Assembly (NCBI RefSeq): GCF_023065955.2 | Contig: NW_026623100.1 | Span: 14,919,001 to 14,983,000 of the forward strand | DNA length: 64,000 bases | Direction: 5' to 3' | DNA from: Ursus arctos | Taxonomy: Eukaryota > Chordata > Mammalia > Carnivora > Ursidae | Part shown: one piece after another, positions 11,194-23,157 of the stretch | How positions within the stretch are numbered: position 1 is the stretch's first letter | How the letters are laid out: every line of letters starts with the position of its first letter | Position numbers and translations under genes: made by a program | The notes under the pieces: model-generated | What the model was told of the DNA's origin: nothing | Seen by the model: only the letters and a program-made list of their open reading frames with translations | The model's database searches: none

Positions 11194-12971
11194 AAATATT
11201 AATAAGGAGAGTTGGCTGTTCTGTATGCATGTTCTAGAATTCACTAAAGCTCCAGTGGACCCTAAAGAACTCAGCCCCTCGTCATTAGAGAGTTAGGCTC
11301 CCCAGGAGCCTTTCTAGGAGCAAGTGCTTTCTGCCTGAAGTGTGAACAACCTAAGGGCAAATGAAAGGCATTATAGCCTCCTAGAGACGGATGTAGATTT
11401 TCAAGTCCCCCCAAAGTTTTACCAAGCCCACAGTGTTTTCTGCATTTGCCGGTTAGCCCAGCAGAGAATGGTGCTGACGGGGCCGTGTCATGGCCTTGTT
11501 TAGGTGTGACTGAGCCGTGGGTGCCCTTGGTCTCAAGGGGGAGGTCTCAAGAGATGTGGTCGGGCTGAAGCAACTTGAGAGAACCGGTCTGCCCCCCCTA
11601 CCGCCCGTGTTGACTTCTGTAGTGTCTGCATCCTCTCAGAATTGTTATTAGCCAGAAAAGGTAGGACTGTTTTCCTAGTCTAAGGGCACTCACCCATTAC
11701 TGTGAAAAGATGTCAGAGCTTGGAGAGCTTGTGTTGGATCTGGGGCTCCCGTGAGGAGGGACCACCATGTTGAGAGGGAAGCGTAGACACAGAGAAGGAC
11801 TGCCCTGGTATCTGGTGGGCTTGTGCTGGTCTTTTCCATCACGACTTACTTTTCCTTTAAAGTTTTCCAGGACGTAGTATTCTTCTGTCAGGAGAGAGTA
11901 GTAGGTTACTTCTGTTTGCACTGAGGAAATTTCTTACCTGACAGGCGCATCTGCGGTAATAACATTTTATGGGGGCAATTTCCACATCCTCTCACACTGA
12001 GTATTTGTTTAGCCGAATAGAGGATCTGTGATGGTCTGATCTCTCTAGGCTGTACTTTTAAAAGAGCATACTATCCCAACACCGCGAACTCCATAATGGC
12101 GTCTTGTCATTCATCGGTTTCCTTACTGTTGCAGATGAAACCTCTCCCGCTAGCTGTGCAGGGGGCAGGTGGGCACTTCCTCCCTGACCTGCAGGGGGAG
12201 TTTGTAAGGAGGGCTCTAGCTTCATCTCTCAGGGTCTACTCTCTGAAAATGCTTCACTCTAACTTTTCTTCTGAATCCTAACTCCTTGGTTTTTAATGAA
12301 GCTCTGAGCATTGTACCAAACATGTTGTCAGCGACACACATTGGAGATGAAGCCTCTACTCTTCAGCGACCATTTTGCAAGGACCTTAGAGGATAGCATG
12401 ACCGGGACCAAGAAGCATCCGGACTGGTTAAAGAGCGGAGGCAGAGGTAGCCGTTGTTCTACGAAACCCTGTGTGCACAGACACGCATATTTGGATGACG
12501 ACCTTGTAGACCATGCAGGATTAAGGACCAGAGAGAGGTTCAGACAATAGATGGAATTGCAGGAGGGAAAATCACCGTAGAAATCATTTTTAGGTTTCTA
12601 TAGCTCCTTTAAAGCCAGATGATTCTAATTCAGCCCAAATCCCTGAAGCTTTCATGGTTGTGTATAGTAAACCAATCTGTCCACCAGCTGGAAAGTAAAG
12701 GCACATATAGGAATTATTTGTCATGGGCCAGGTTTATTGCCAGCTTGAGTCCTCTGTGGTGGGGCTGGCGAAGGCTGGGGGTGGGGTGGGGCATAGAGGA
12801 GCCTGTGAGGGGGCCGAGGTTGGCAAGGGGGCAATGGGGACAGGAAGAGAAAAGTGCAAGGCCTCAGAGTCCTCCGAGTTTGTCTGTGTTGTGCAGAAGC
12901 CCAGAGGACAGACTGTTATGCAGAACATTGTAAAGGTAGGACAGTCTCACAGCTCTTTTCAGGGCCCAAGT
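11194..12971. other. Unique sequence, no gene seen
   Basis: Nearly 1.8 kb without a recognisable repeat. Short frames (for example 11697-11921 minus, 12311-12550 plus and 12619-12933 plus) lack known domains. Confidence 0.5.
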
Positions 12972-13219
12972 TATGTTACCCCCCCCCTTTTTTTTTTTAA
13001 GATTGATTGATTTATTTTAGAGCATGAGAGCCAGAGCTCGAGTGCAAGCAGGCAGAGGGGTGGGGGGAGGGACAGAGGGAGAGAATCTTCCAGCAGACTC
13101 CCTGCTCAGTGCAGAGCCCCAGGGGGCTCGATCCCACGACCCATGAGACCATGACCTGAGCCGAAACCAAGAGTCGAAGGCCCAACCAGCTGAGCCACTT
13201 AAGCACCCCTATGTTACCC
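12972..13219 (-). mobile_element. Older CAN-SINE with 10-bp TSD
   Basis: The body, 12982-13209, reads in reverse: AAGATTGATTGATTTATTTT, CTCCCTGCTCAGTGCAGAGC, GGGGGCTCGATCCCACGACC, GACCATGACCTGAGCCGAAA and CCAACCAGCTGAGCCACTTA. The TSD TATGTTACCC is at 12972-12981 and 13210-13219. The sequence differs from the bear-type copies at many positions (for example TGAGCCACTTAAGCACCCC at the head), so it comes from an older subfamily. Confidence 0.93.
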
Positions 13220-13327
13220 TTCCTGTCGAACAGTCCTTGTCTTCAAAGAGCTTCCCTTTAAAGTAGGACTACAGGAAGGAAAGAACTGAAAAGCTAAACA
13301 AGGCAGGATCCTCGATGTGAACACAGA

Positions 13328-13328
<1 letters not shown>

Positions 13329-13361
<33 letters not shown>
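13329..13361. repeat. (AC)n microsatellite
   Basis: A perfect AC run of about 33 bp preceded by imperfect ACAAAC units. Confidence 0.95.
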
Positions 13362-13364
<3 letters not shown>

Positions 13365-15044
13365 CTGAGAGGAAATACTTCAAAATACTAATGGTTTTGT
13401 GTTTGGATGGTGGAGTTTTGGATGGCTCTTCTTCCACACCTGTTTAATTTGCCAGATTTTCTTTAATACTTTGTGTAGTGTTTATGATGAAGATAAAAAG
13501 GTTGCTATTGGAGAGATGTCACAGGCAGATGAAAATGAATGCCAGAGGGGGTGGTGCGGACATGCGACAGTGACTGCGAGTGGGATGGGGTCACTGTGGG
13601 CCACAGCCCCAGAGAAGGCATCTGTGCATTGGCGACATGGACTGGAGAGGGGGGTTGGGGCTGCCTACGCGTGCGGAGGGAGGAGAGTGTAAGCTACCCC
13701 AGGGGCCTGGAGACGCTCACCCGGGAAGAGCTGGCAGGATGTGGCAGTGGCCAGGGTGTCCCAGCTGGGATGGACAGCCACCCAGAGAGTGTGTCAGAAC
13801 AGTTAGGCCAGAAGCCAGCCCACTTGGGCTTGATAAGGCTTATGTAAATCAAGGTTGTTTTACAGAAACAGCTGGTTTCACTTTAGTTTAATTGAAAGCA
13901 GCACATCAGGGCGGGGAGGAGGAAGGGAGGTGGGTGGACAAGGGGCAGGAGGCCTGGCTTGAGCCGGCGGGGCTGATGCAGCGCTGAGAGCCCTTCGGGG
14001 GCGCGGAAGCAGAAGCAGGCAGACACTTGTCAGCCCCAGTGTCGCTTGGAAGACCAGGTGTGGGCAGGCCAAGCTGGCTTGGCCTCAGAGATCCTCTTCC
14101 TTTCCAGAGCGTGCGACCTCCAAATTACTTGGCAGGGGAGGCCACAGCAAGGCCCGAGTGTGGGAAGGTGTTGGCCTTCTCCCCTGCAGTTGCGCTCGAT
14201 TCGCTGCCTTTGCACTGAAGGGTGTGTCTAGCTCTGACGCTTGGCTGGAGTTTGGGGCCCCTCCTCCTGTGGGAGAGAGCCCACGCCTCTCTTCCTGCAC
14301 CTCTTTCCCGTGGAGAGCCGGCACCCCCGGGTGTTCAGTGCTGTTGGGCTCACGCTTTGGAGAACACTGCGAAAACGTGGGCTGGGAAGGCTACCAGGAG
14401 ACACAGGCCACGGGAAAGCCGAGGAAGGCAGCCCGAGAGATGGTCGTGAGGAGCTGCCTTTCTTTTTTTAAAGCCAGGCCTCCTGTAGGGTGGGGGCTGG
14501 AGAAGAGCACAGTAACCAATTACGGACGTTTGTCGCAGCACGCGCAGGGTCTGTCCTGAGAAACAGAAGAAGGAAATAGATGTAAGAACCTCTCCGAAAG
14601 AGGTAAACAGATGTGTGATGAGTCCTCACTGTTCGGGACGATGCTGGCGCCAGTGTGCCTCAGGCAGGGACAGGATTTGGTGCGTGAAGGAAAGACGCTG
14701 GTAAGGGGAAGAGGATGGGACCTGGGTACAAGAACTGGCTTGTCTCATCCTGACCCTGCCAGTCACCTAGTGCCCTCGGGCTGGCCAGCGGGTCTCCTCA
14801 GGCTTTGTTCCCACATGCCCGCATGGTGGCCCAACCACTGCCCTACACCCCGTCGTCTTAATCTCCTGCAGCCTCAGCAGCCCCACTGGAAGGTGAGGAC
14901 CCGGCTTTGCTCTTCGATGTTCAGGCAGGGTCCAGACAGTCTCACAATCCAGTTTCTTTCTTTGACAAGAGAACAACTTTGGTCCTAAGGTCTCACGGAG
15001 GAAGTAGAGTGACATTAGCGTGAGCGTAAAACTTTAGAAGGCGA
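13362..15044. other. GC-rich unique sequence, possible MIR trace
   Basis: No convincing exon. CpG density rises around 13960-14220, but several frames on both strands are open across the same bases. Around 14715-14790 (ACCTGGGTACAAGAACTGG, then CTGCCAGTCACCTAGTGCC) resembles a forward MIR remnant. Confidence 0.45.
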
Positions 15045-15672
15045 AGGAGTGTACGCCAGGCTTTGGCTTTAGGCTTTCGAACTGGCCGTTCGATAATGAA
15101 TCCGATATGGGACTGTAAGTGGTGCAGCTGCTTCGGAAATGGCCTATCAGTCCCTTGGATGTACACACAGACTTACCATACGACCCAGAGGTTCCACTCG
15201 TAGGGATGTTCCCAAGAGAAACGAAACCTTCTATGTCCACGCAGCACTAAAACTTCTAATGGTCATAGCGGCATTATTCGTAATAGCTGTAGGCGGAGAC
15301 AGTGCAGACATCCATGAGCTGTAGAACGGAAAAATAAAATGTGGCATATTCATACAAGGGAATATTATTGAGTGGTAGGAAGGAATACATGCTACAGCGT
15401 AGATGAACCTGAAAACATCCTCTAAGAGAAGCCATGCGTTGTAGGATTCCACTCATGTGAAATCCAGAGTAGGAAAATCCATAGAGCAAGTGCATTAGTG
15501 GTTGCCTAGGCCGGGTGGGGGTGACAGTTTAAGAGGTTTCTCTTTGAGGTGATGAAAGTGCTCTAAAATTGACGGTTGCACAACTCGGCGAATATACTAA
15601 AAAACGACACTGAATTGTATAGTTTAAAGGTGTGACTTATGGTATGTGACGTGTATCTTAATAAAGTTGTTG
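15045..15672 (+). mobile_element. Old L1 (L1M-type) 3' end
   Basis: Shows the familiar tail of mammalian L1 elements: ORF2 C-terminal and 3' UTR blocks such as ACCATACGACCCAGAGGTTC, GGAATATTATTGAGTGGTAG, GGATTCCACTCATGTGAAAT, TGATGAAAGTGCTCTAAAAT and GAATATACTAAAAAACGACA. It ends in ATCTTAATAAAG and a T-run. It is 5' truncated and heavily mutated, with no usable reading frame. Confidence 0.85.
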
Positions 15673-16204
15673 TTTTTTTTTTTTAAATCAAATAATTGTC
15701 CCCAGCTCCCCCTCCTCCCCTCCCTGCATGCGCAGGCCTGTGGTTAGGCCTTTCCAACAACCAGCCAGGAGCTCACCCATCGCTGCTAAACTGAGTCCCG
15801 GAAATGAGAGGCTCGAACACTGTGGGATGGACATGGGACACGAGGAAGGTTTGCAGATGGCTTCTGCCCTAAAACATTTACCTCAAACTTTATCATGAAA
15901 AAAGGGAAAAAAATGATTAGAGGTCTTCAGTGAACCAAAGGAGATTGAAGAATATGGGCCAAATAGAGTTGTGTGTGTGTGTGTGTGGGGGGATGTATCT
16001 TAACATCGCAGAGCCCCTGCTAGACTCCCTGAAGTTTTTGTGAACAGGAGATCTGCTGTGTGGCATGAGAGCTGCTGAAATTCCTATGGCCTCTGAGAGA
16101 AACTGTGGCCAAGGATGATAGAAACGAAAGACGAATTTGGTGCAGTTTCATGAAAAGAGTTAATGGGATCCTCTGAGGAAATGGGGGAAAGGGTGGTTTG
16201 TGGC
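15673..16204. other. Unique sequence with short GT run
   Basis: Contains a T-run at the junction and a (GT)n of about 18 bp at 15971-15988. No exon seen. Confidence 0.5.
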
Positions 16205-16430
16205 CTTCATGGAGTGCTGACACTGTGCCAGGCACTGGTCTGTATGTATGTGTTTGTTCCTCACAGCAAACCAATGACTTGTTTGCTATTCTCATCCCGC
16301 TTTTCTAGACTAGGAAACACAAGTAGTGCAGTCACCTGCCCAAGGTCATGCAGCTGGCAAGTGACAGAGCTAGGGGAAATTGGTGGCCAGAGCCCCCAGG
16401 CCTCTTGTCTCCAGCGTGGGCAGTTTCATC
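16205..16430 (-). repeat. MIR SINE (reverse)
   Basis: Recognised from GCTGACACTGTGCCAGGCAC, CTCATCCCGCTTTTCTAGAC, CAAGGTCATGCAGCTGGCA and AGTGACAGAGCTAGGGGA. This is nearly the full MIR in reverse. Confidence 0.8.
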
Positions 16431-17339
16431 CAGTTACCCATATGTGCTGATCAGACGCTGTCATTTCCACACATGCCATTCCATAGCAAAGGGGCAGCTG
16501 TATAACACCCCAGGCCCATAGCCCTTCTGTCTGACCTGGGAGGGCAGAGCCAGAGTTGGCTTCATTTTGGTGCCTGCTGGCTTATACAAAGGACTCGCTA
16601 CACATTTATTGCTTTGGACTGATTTGAATGTATGATAAATAAAGGTGGTTAATGAATTTCTAGATGGTTTTGATATTTGGTTCAGTAGTGGGGATAGAGT
16701 TATAAGTAACATATATCCATTTGTGCCCTTATATAGGAAAAATGAACCTAAGATTCAAATGAGCTTACAGGTGGACAGGTGCTCTGAGATCTCAAAAGCG
16801 AACCTTTTCTGCATAGGGGGCCGTCTTCCCTTTTGGGACTTTATCTTCTTAAGGATACCTGGTGGTGTGCGTGTGGGTGCTAATGAGCTGATGTTCCTCT
16901 GGGAGGTCACGCTGAAAGATCTGGGGTGGGGATGGCATGAGTGTCTCTCCATTGACATCAGCTTGTGGTTGTCTCTGACTCTGGGGGATTGCAGTCACCT
17001 GGATAATTAAAATCCATAGAATTGGTTCAGGACACAGACCAGTTAAGACCTACTTCAAAGGAGCTGTCCCCAAGGATCCCTCTGGATTAGTGTAAATTGC
17101 TTTTCCTATACTTTTCATTGCCCAGCTCTTAGGCAAGCAGTTAGGAAACTGGGCAGTGGGAAGAAGAGACTCCCGTCTCTTGATTCCCTTTTCCTGCAGC
17201 TTTGCCAGGCCCCTGCTCACTAGTTCACGTTGTTTCATACGTTGGTCTCTCTCCAGCTGAGCACCTCTCCGGGCAGGTCTTTTGATCTGTCATAGTATTA
17301 ATAGTAGAGCTCCACAGACAGGCAAAACTTCCTTCAGAA
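16431..17339. other. Unique sequence, no gene seen
   Basis: A 121-codon plus-strand frame (16645-17010) is open. I recognise no domain and see no good acceptor and donor pair around it. Confidence 0.45.
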
Positions 17340-17515
17340 ACCCATTTTCTCATTTGATCTTTCAAAACAATGCTGGGGTGAACGAGGCAAGTATTTATTA
17401 TCCCTCTTTTTAGAGATGAGGCTTGGAAAGCTCTTTTTTCCCCGGTTCCAGAGTCTGATCTCCAGCCCAGGTATCCTAGGTCCCAAATCACAGCTTGCTT
17501 TCTGATCCTGTGTTC
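17340..17515 (-). repeat. MIR fragment (reverse)
   Basis: CTCATTTGATCTTTCAAAAC, GTATTTATTATCCCTCTTTT and TAGAGATGAGGCTTGGAAAG match the reverse MIR middle. Confidence 0.7.
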
Positions 17516-17599
17516 TTGTTTCCATCCCGCAGAGCATCTGGAAAAGCTTGAGCTCTGTAGCAATCTGTTAAATAATGGTTTCATGAATCCCTGTTAGTT

Positions 17600-17700
17600 T
17601 TACAGTTGGGTTTAGGTGTGGTTCAGTGGAAAAGAGTTGGACTAGAGGCCCCAAAATTCTTTGTACTGGCTGAGCCACTAACTGACTCTTGAGACCTTGC
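17600..17700 (+). repeat. MIR 5' fragment
   Basis: GTGGTTCAGTGGAAAAGAG followed by GGCTGAGCCACTAACTGACT resembles the 5' third of MIR. It lies opposite in orientation to the MIR 90 bp upstream. Confidence 0.5.
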
Positions 17701-18839
17701 TGAAACCAAGCACCCCCAACCCCACACCCTCAAAGGGTACAATGTCTGTGGAGGGAAACAGAGGAGTAAGAAGTGCAAGGCAGTGCTTCAGAAACCCCCT
17801 GAGGGGGTTAACCGCCCTCTCTGGAACTGTAACCTGTGCCCCATTTGGAATTCCTCCTTTAATTTCTGGAAAGTCTGCTACCCCTTCACTTCCCACTGAC
17901 TCTCTTCACTAAACCCTGCCTCCTGGGCCGCCCTCACTTTGGGCCTGTGTGGCCCCGGCTCTGCCTGGCGGCCGGCTGGCCAGGGTACCTGCAGCGCAGA
18001 CCGGTGCTTACCAAGAGGCAAGAACTGCTCTTTAATAGAGACACACGAGCTGATCCTCCAGCTTGTGTTGCTAAGCAGCTGGCTTTGGTTGCCTGGAGAT
18101 TATCATGGAACTGAGGCCACACGGTGGAAACGTGGGTATCTCATCTGGTGCTGGGCTGTGCTTGAGCGCCTAAGAACCGCAAGACCTTTCTCTTGCAGGT
18201 CTGATTTTATGTTAAATCCCTGTAACTCGAGGGTACAGCCTTCACATATTAGTCATTGGAAATAATAAGTACATAAAAGATCATGTTCTGATATCTCCGG
18301 GTTTACAGGGATCGGGTATTCTTTCTTTAGGATATAGGAGGGAAGAAAATGCCACACACCTATAAAGCAGGATAAAGGAAAGAAACAGAAATTGAGTGTT
18401 GTGCTTATAAAGGAGGAGAGGGAAACGGTGCCTTTGAATTTTCCTCAGAGTGACATTTGTTATGGGGTGGGGAATAAGCCTCTTCAGTGGGGAGCATTTC
18501 AGGAAGGTCCTGTCAGGGAGAGAGTGGCGCTGAAAGTCTTAGAAAATGCAGACAGTTTAGGTCCCTGGACCACTGGACTGATATTTGCCTCTCTTTGGGG
18601 TTTTGACGGCTTTCAGATCAGGAGATAGGAGTGCTGGATCATTTGGAGGATTTAACCAGTCACTTAGCTCATAAGTGTGCTTGTGTGCCCGGAGCAGTGC
18701 CCCGGTGGGGAAGCTGTGAGCCCAGCTCCCTGAGGCTCACAGAGCAGGGCCTGGAGATCTGGGGAAGAGGTGCCAAGTGAGGGGGTTGGTAGGATCTGTG
18801 ACTGTGACCTGCAAATTGCCATTTTGACACTGTTTTAGA
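17701..18839. other. Unique sequence, no gene seen
   Basis: No recognisable repeat, exon or RNA. Frames at 17939-18265 and 18392-18628 (plus) have no familiar content. Confidence 0.5.
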
Positions 18840-19270
18840 CACTGCGGAAGGTACAGTAGTATAGGACGCTTGATTTCTATCCCTAGACTAGTTGGGAAGA
18901 CACATGTGAAGCAATATATGATGGTGTATGATTAATTAAGTGCTGACTTGCGTTAGCACGGACTTTGTGAGGTAGGAACCAGGGCAGGGAGCTCTCCCTC
19001 AGGCTTCGCAGGGTTGGGAAGCCTCCACGGGGGAGATGGGGCTGGAGCTGGCCTTGGAGGACAGATTTCTATGAGCAGAGGAAGGGTGGGGGGGGGCAGG
19101 AAGAGCGTCATAGGCAAAGGCGAAGTGGTTGGAGTGAGCTTGGAATGTACTAGGAATGTATAGGAACCTCATCAGAGTTGAATGTTCTTAGGTACAATGG
19201 GCAATGTGGGGAGAGGGAGATATCATGAGTTTTGAGAAGAGTGGCATGACTAAATCAGCATTTATTTAAA
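18840..19270 (+). repeat. Old dispersed repeat, family not named
   Basis: Contains the chain TTCTATCCCTAGACTAGTTG, GAGCTGGCCTTGGAGGACAG, GGGGGGCAGGAAGAGCGTCA, AAGTGGTTGGAGTGAGCTTG and GTGGCATGACTAAATCAGC. The same order of phrases (gain, 'GGCCTTGAAGGAT', 'ACATGATC') occurs in an old mammalian interspersed family. Partial copies appear at about 23.36, 29.92, 38.29, 40.16, 49.47 and 53.03 kb. Confidence 0.5.
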
Positions 19271-19824
19271 CATGAGTTTGTTGTGTCTTAGGCCCCTTGG
19301 AGATAGTGAAAAAGAGGGAAGGAGGGAGAAGTCTGAACGTGAACTCTCCCTCCACAGGCCTTCATTCCCAACAAACAAATGGATCCAATTCACCGAACCA
19401 TATTCTCTCTGGAGGGGGAATCCTCTTTCTCCTGTGACTTAAGTTTGTCAGCAACTTCCACGGAACCTTTCCTTCTGGGTGGGGACGGGCAGCGGTACTG
19501 ACTGTTCATCTCTGGCCTGGCCATTTAGTTGCTAAGGAATTTGTTTCTTGATCATTTTAACAAAGGGAAACAAATACACTTTCATTTGGGGAGAGGTAAA
19601 ACCAATATGTCCACTGCCAGAAGAAAGAAATCCTTATGCCATTTTTAGTCTTTTTTTTTTTTTTTTTTAAACCAGACAAGTTGGGTCTGAATAGGAAGAT
19701 GAAGGACTGAAGGCAGAGGAAGCCTGAAGAAAACAGTGGTGGTTGGGGGCGGCTGAAAGGAAGCATGCTTCACTGCATACAGGTGCTGTGTGGAGACAGG
19801 AGACCAGAGAGGTTGGAAATACAG
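19271..19824. other. Unique sequence with T18 run
   Basis: The T-run lies at about 19652-19669. No exon seen. Confidence 0.5.
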
Positions 19825-20060
19825 GCGCCTGCCCAGACTGGACCAGGCTCTGCCACTTCCCAGCGGGGGACGTTGGGCTAGTAATTTAACTCACAGGGAG
19901 GATGCTAATACTCACCCCCACCCCCCCCACCCCCATCCCGCCTCACGGCATTGTCCTAAATGCTGAAAGGGGAGAGAATGCATAACGGATTTGGAAGAGG
20001 GCTCACCAAATAGCATGTGCTCAGTCAATGTTAGAGATGCTCTTGTTTTATTATTGGCTG
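19825..20060 (+). repeat. MIR SINE with C-rich insertion
   Basis: CTCTGCCACTTCCCAGCGG, GGCTAGTAATTTAACTCAC, CCTCACGGCATTGTCCTAAA and AATAGCATGTGCTCAGTCAA follow the MIR order. A CACCCCCACC-rich tract at about 19914-19938 interrupts the middle. Confidence 0.7.
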
Positions 20061-20402
20061 CAAACACAATGCTGAGAGCAACGAGTGTTTTCATCTGTAC
20101 TGGTTCCAGGAAATTGAGGGGAGAATGCAGACCTTGGACTGAGGGCAGGTGTATATGGCAGAGGGCACAGGCTGGTTACCAAAGCCAGGCCTGGGCTATG
20201 CAGAAGCCAGCAGAGATCTGGAAGCCTCAGGGCTCATCAGCTGGCTGGGATGTGGACAGCTCTGAGAACAGTAGGACAGGGGCCCAGCTTGAGGTCCCAT
20301 GGCAGCCAGGACTGAGCAGCCAGCGTTCATGGATAGGCTCAGTGAGGGGAAACTGAGGAAAATCAAAGAGGACCAGGGCAGGTGAGACTGGACAGAGTGT
20401 TT
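20061..20402. other. Unique sequence, no gene seen
   Basis: A gap between an MIR and the L1. It contains a 121-codon open frame (19991-20356, plus) that starts in the MIR and is not taken as a gene. Confidence 0.45.
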
Positions 20403-22608
20403 TATTTTTTTTATTTTATAATTTTTTAAATAATTTTTTATTATGTTATGTTAGTCACCGTTCAGTACATCCTTAGTTTTTGATGTAGTGTTCCATGATT
20501 CATTATTTGCGTATAACACCCAGTGCTCCATGCAATAGGTGCTCTCCTTAATACCTGTCACCGGCCTATCCCAACCCCTACCCCCCTCCCCTCTGAAGCC
20601 CTCAGTCTGTTTCCCAGAGTCCATAGTCTCTCGTGGTTCATTCCCCTTTCTGTTTACCCCCCACTTCATTCTTCTTTTCTTTCTCCTACCGATCTCCCTG
20701 CTATTATGTTCCATATATGAGTGACAGAGTGTTTCAAAGGTATCCAACTCTGCCTCAAGACTTGCGAAAGTCTTTTTTTTTTTTTTAAGTTTAATCACCT
20801 GGTGTTCATCACAAGTACGTTCCTTAATCCCTATCACCTTCACCCATCCCCCCCACCCCCTCCCCTCTGGTAACCATCAGTTCTCTCTAGTTAAGAGTCT
20901 GATTCTTGGTTTGTCTCCCCCCCCCCTTTGCTCATTTGTTTCTTAAATTCCACATATGAGTGAAATCAAATGGTATTTGTCTTTCTCTGACTTATTTCAC
21001 GTAGCATTATACTCTCTAGTTCCAGCCACGTTGTTGTAAATGGCAAGATTTCATCCTTTTTATGGCTGAGTAATATTCCATTGCATCTCTATACCACATC
21101 TTCTCTATCCATCTATTAATGGGCACTTGGGCTGCTTCTATATCCGGGCTATTGTAAAGAATGCTGCTATAAAACTTAGGGGTGCATGTATCCCTTTGAA
21201 TTAGTGTTTTTGTGTTCTTAGGGTAAATACCCAGTAATGGGATTGCTGGATCATAGGTAGTTTTAACCTCCATACTGTTTTCCACAGTGGCTGCACCAAT
21301 TTGCATTCCCACCAGCACTGCGTGAGGGTTCCTTCTTCTCCACATCCTCGCCAACGCCTGTTGTTTCTTATGTTGTTAATATCAGCCATTCTCATGGGTG
21401 TGAGGTGATATCTTATTGTGGTTTTGATTCGCATTTCCCTAATGTTAAGTGATGATGAGCATCTTTTCATGTGTCTCTTGGCCATCTGGATGTCTTCTTT
21501 GGAAAAATGTCTGTTCATGTCTTCTGCCCATTTCTCAATTGAATTGTTTTTTGGGTGTTGAGTTTTTTAAGTTCTTTATGTATTTTAGAAACTAACTCTT
21601 TATTGGATATGTCATTTTCAAATATCTTCCTCCATTCCATAGGTTGCCTTTCAGTTTTGTTAATTGTTTCCTTCGCTGTGCAGAAGCTTTTTATTTTGAT
21701 TAAGTCCTGATAGGTTTGTTTTTTTTTTTTTTTGCTTTTATTTCTCTTGCCTCCGGAGACATATCTAGAAAGAAGCTGTTTTTGCTGATGTCAGAGAAAT
21801 TAGTGCCTGTGTTCTCTTCTAGGATTTTTATGGTTTCCTTTCTCACATTTAGGTCTTTAATCCTTCTTGAGTTTATTTTTGTGTATGGTATAAGGAAGTG
21901 GTCCAGTTTCATTCTTTTTCATGTAGCTATCTAGTTTTCCCAGCACCATTTATTGAAGAGACTTTTTTCCCCATTGGGTATTCTTTCCTGCTTTGTCAAA
22001 GATTGACCATATAGTTGTGGATTTCTGGGTTTTCTATCCTTTTCCATTGATTTATGTGTCTGTTTTTTTCTTTTTGCCAGTACCATACTGACTTGATGAC
22101 TATAGCTTTGTAATATAACTTGAAGTCCAGAATTGTGATGCCTCCAGCTTTGCTTTGCTTTTTCAAGATTGCTTTGTCTATTTGGGGTCTTTTGTAGTGC
22201 CATACAAATTTTAGGATTGTTTATTCTAGTTCTGTGAAAAATGCTGGTGGTATTTTGATAAGGATTGCGTTAAATGTGTGGATTGCTCTGGGTAGTGTAG
22301 ACATTTTAACAGTATTTGTTCTTGTGATTCATGAGCAGTGGAATGTCTTTCCATTTCTTTGTATCATCCCCAATTTTTTCATCAGTCTTGTATAGTTTTC
22401 AGAGTACAAGCTTTCACCTCTTTGATTAGAGTTTCTCCTAGGTATCTTTTTATTTTTGGTGCACTTGTAAATGGGATTGTTTTCTTAATTTCTCTTTCTG
22501 CTGCTTCATTATTGGTGTATAGAAATGCAACAGATTTCTGCACATGTAGCCTGTGACTTTACTGAATTCACTTATCAGTTCTAGCAGGTTTTTGGTGGAG
22601 TCTTTCAG

Positions 22609-22612
<4 letters not shown>

Positions 22613-22659
<47 letters not shown>
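22613..22659. repeat. (TA)n microsatellite inside L1
   Basis: An uninterrupted TA run of about 47 bp that grew within L1 ORF2-derived sequence. Likely polymorphic and a cruciform former. Confidence 0.95.
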
Positions 22660-22661
<2 letters not shown>

Positions 22662-22730
22662 TATATGTGTTATGTCATCTGCAAATAGTGAAAGTTTTAC
22701 TTTCTTACTGATTTGGATGCCTTTTCTTTT

Positions 22731-22924
22731 AAGATTGTATTTTTTTTTTTAAAGATTTTATTTATTTATTTGAGAGAGAGAGAGAGAGCATGAGCAGGGG
22801 CCGAGGGAGAAGCAGACTCCCCTACTGAGCAGGGAGCCCAATGTGAGACTTGACCTGAGATCATGACTTGAGCTGAAGGCAGATGCTTAACCAACTGAGC
22901 CACCCACATGCCCCAAGATTTTAT
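22731..22924 (-). mobile_element. CAN-SINE A, inserted in the tail of SINE B
   Basis: The body, about 22741-22914, reads in reverse: AAAGATTTTATTTATTTATT, a GA-repeat, CAGGGAGCCCAATGTGAGAC, CTGAAGGCAGATGCTTAACC and CACCCACATGCCCC. The imperfect 10-bp duplication AAGATTGTAT (22731-22740) and AAGATTTTAT (22915-22924) is itself the start of the tail of the next SINE. This shows it landed inside that SINE. Confidence 0.85.
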
Positions 22925-23103
22925 TTATTTGAGCAAGAGAGCAAGAGCGTGCGTGAGCGTGAACATGAGCAGGGGGAGGGGCATAGGGAGAAGCAGGCTC
23001 CCTCCTTAGCAGGAAGCCTGATGCAGGGCTCAGTCCCAGAACCCTAGGATCATGACCTGAGCCAAAGGCACATGCTTAACCAGCTGAGCCACCCAGGCAC
23101 CCT
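22915..23103 (-). mobile_element. CAN-SINE B, inserted in L1
   Basis: In reverse: AAGATTTTATTTATTTGAGC, GAAGCAGGCTCCCTCCTTAG, GAGCCAAAGGCACATGCTTA and CAGCTGAGCCACCCAGGCAC. It has no long T-run of its own, because that part was taken over by SINE A. The flanking L1 reads CCTTTTCTTTT before and CCTTTTATTTCTTTTT after, a plausible but imperfect TSD. Confidence 0.88.
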
Positions 23104-23157
23104 TACCTTTTATTTCTTTTTGTTGTCTGATTGCTAATGGCTAGGACTTCCAGTGAA

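Larger units (their letters stand above)
20403..23157 (-). mobile_element. 5'-truncated carnivore L1, frame-broken, with nested SINEs
   Basis: The element reads on the minus strand. Its A-tail/3' UTR is at the low-coordinate end (20403-21010), and the ORF2 C-terminal region follows. Short ORF2 peptides are still legible in shifting frames: the region around AMEYYSAIKR (21016-21354), [16 protein letters not shown] (21201-21518), [18 protein letters not shown] (21700-21912) and LFNKWCWEN (21931-22203). Several frameshifts and stops make it a dead copy. It ends at about 23157 and so lacks ORF1, the endonuclease domain and most of the reverse transcriptase. The block 22731-23103 is two CAN-SINEs, and L1 resumes at about 23104. 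Confidence 0.92.
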
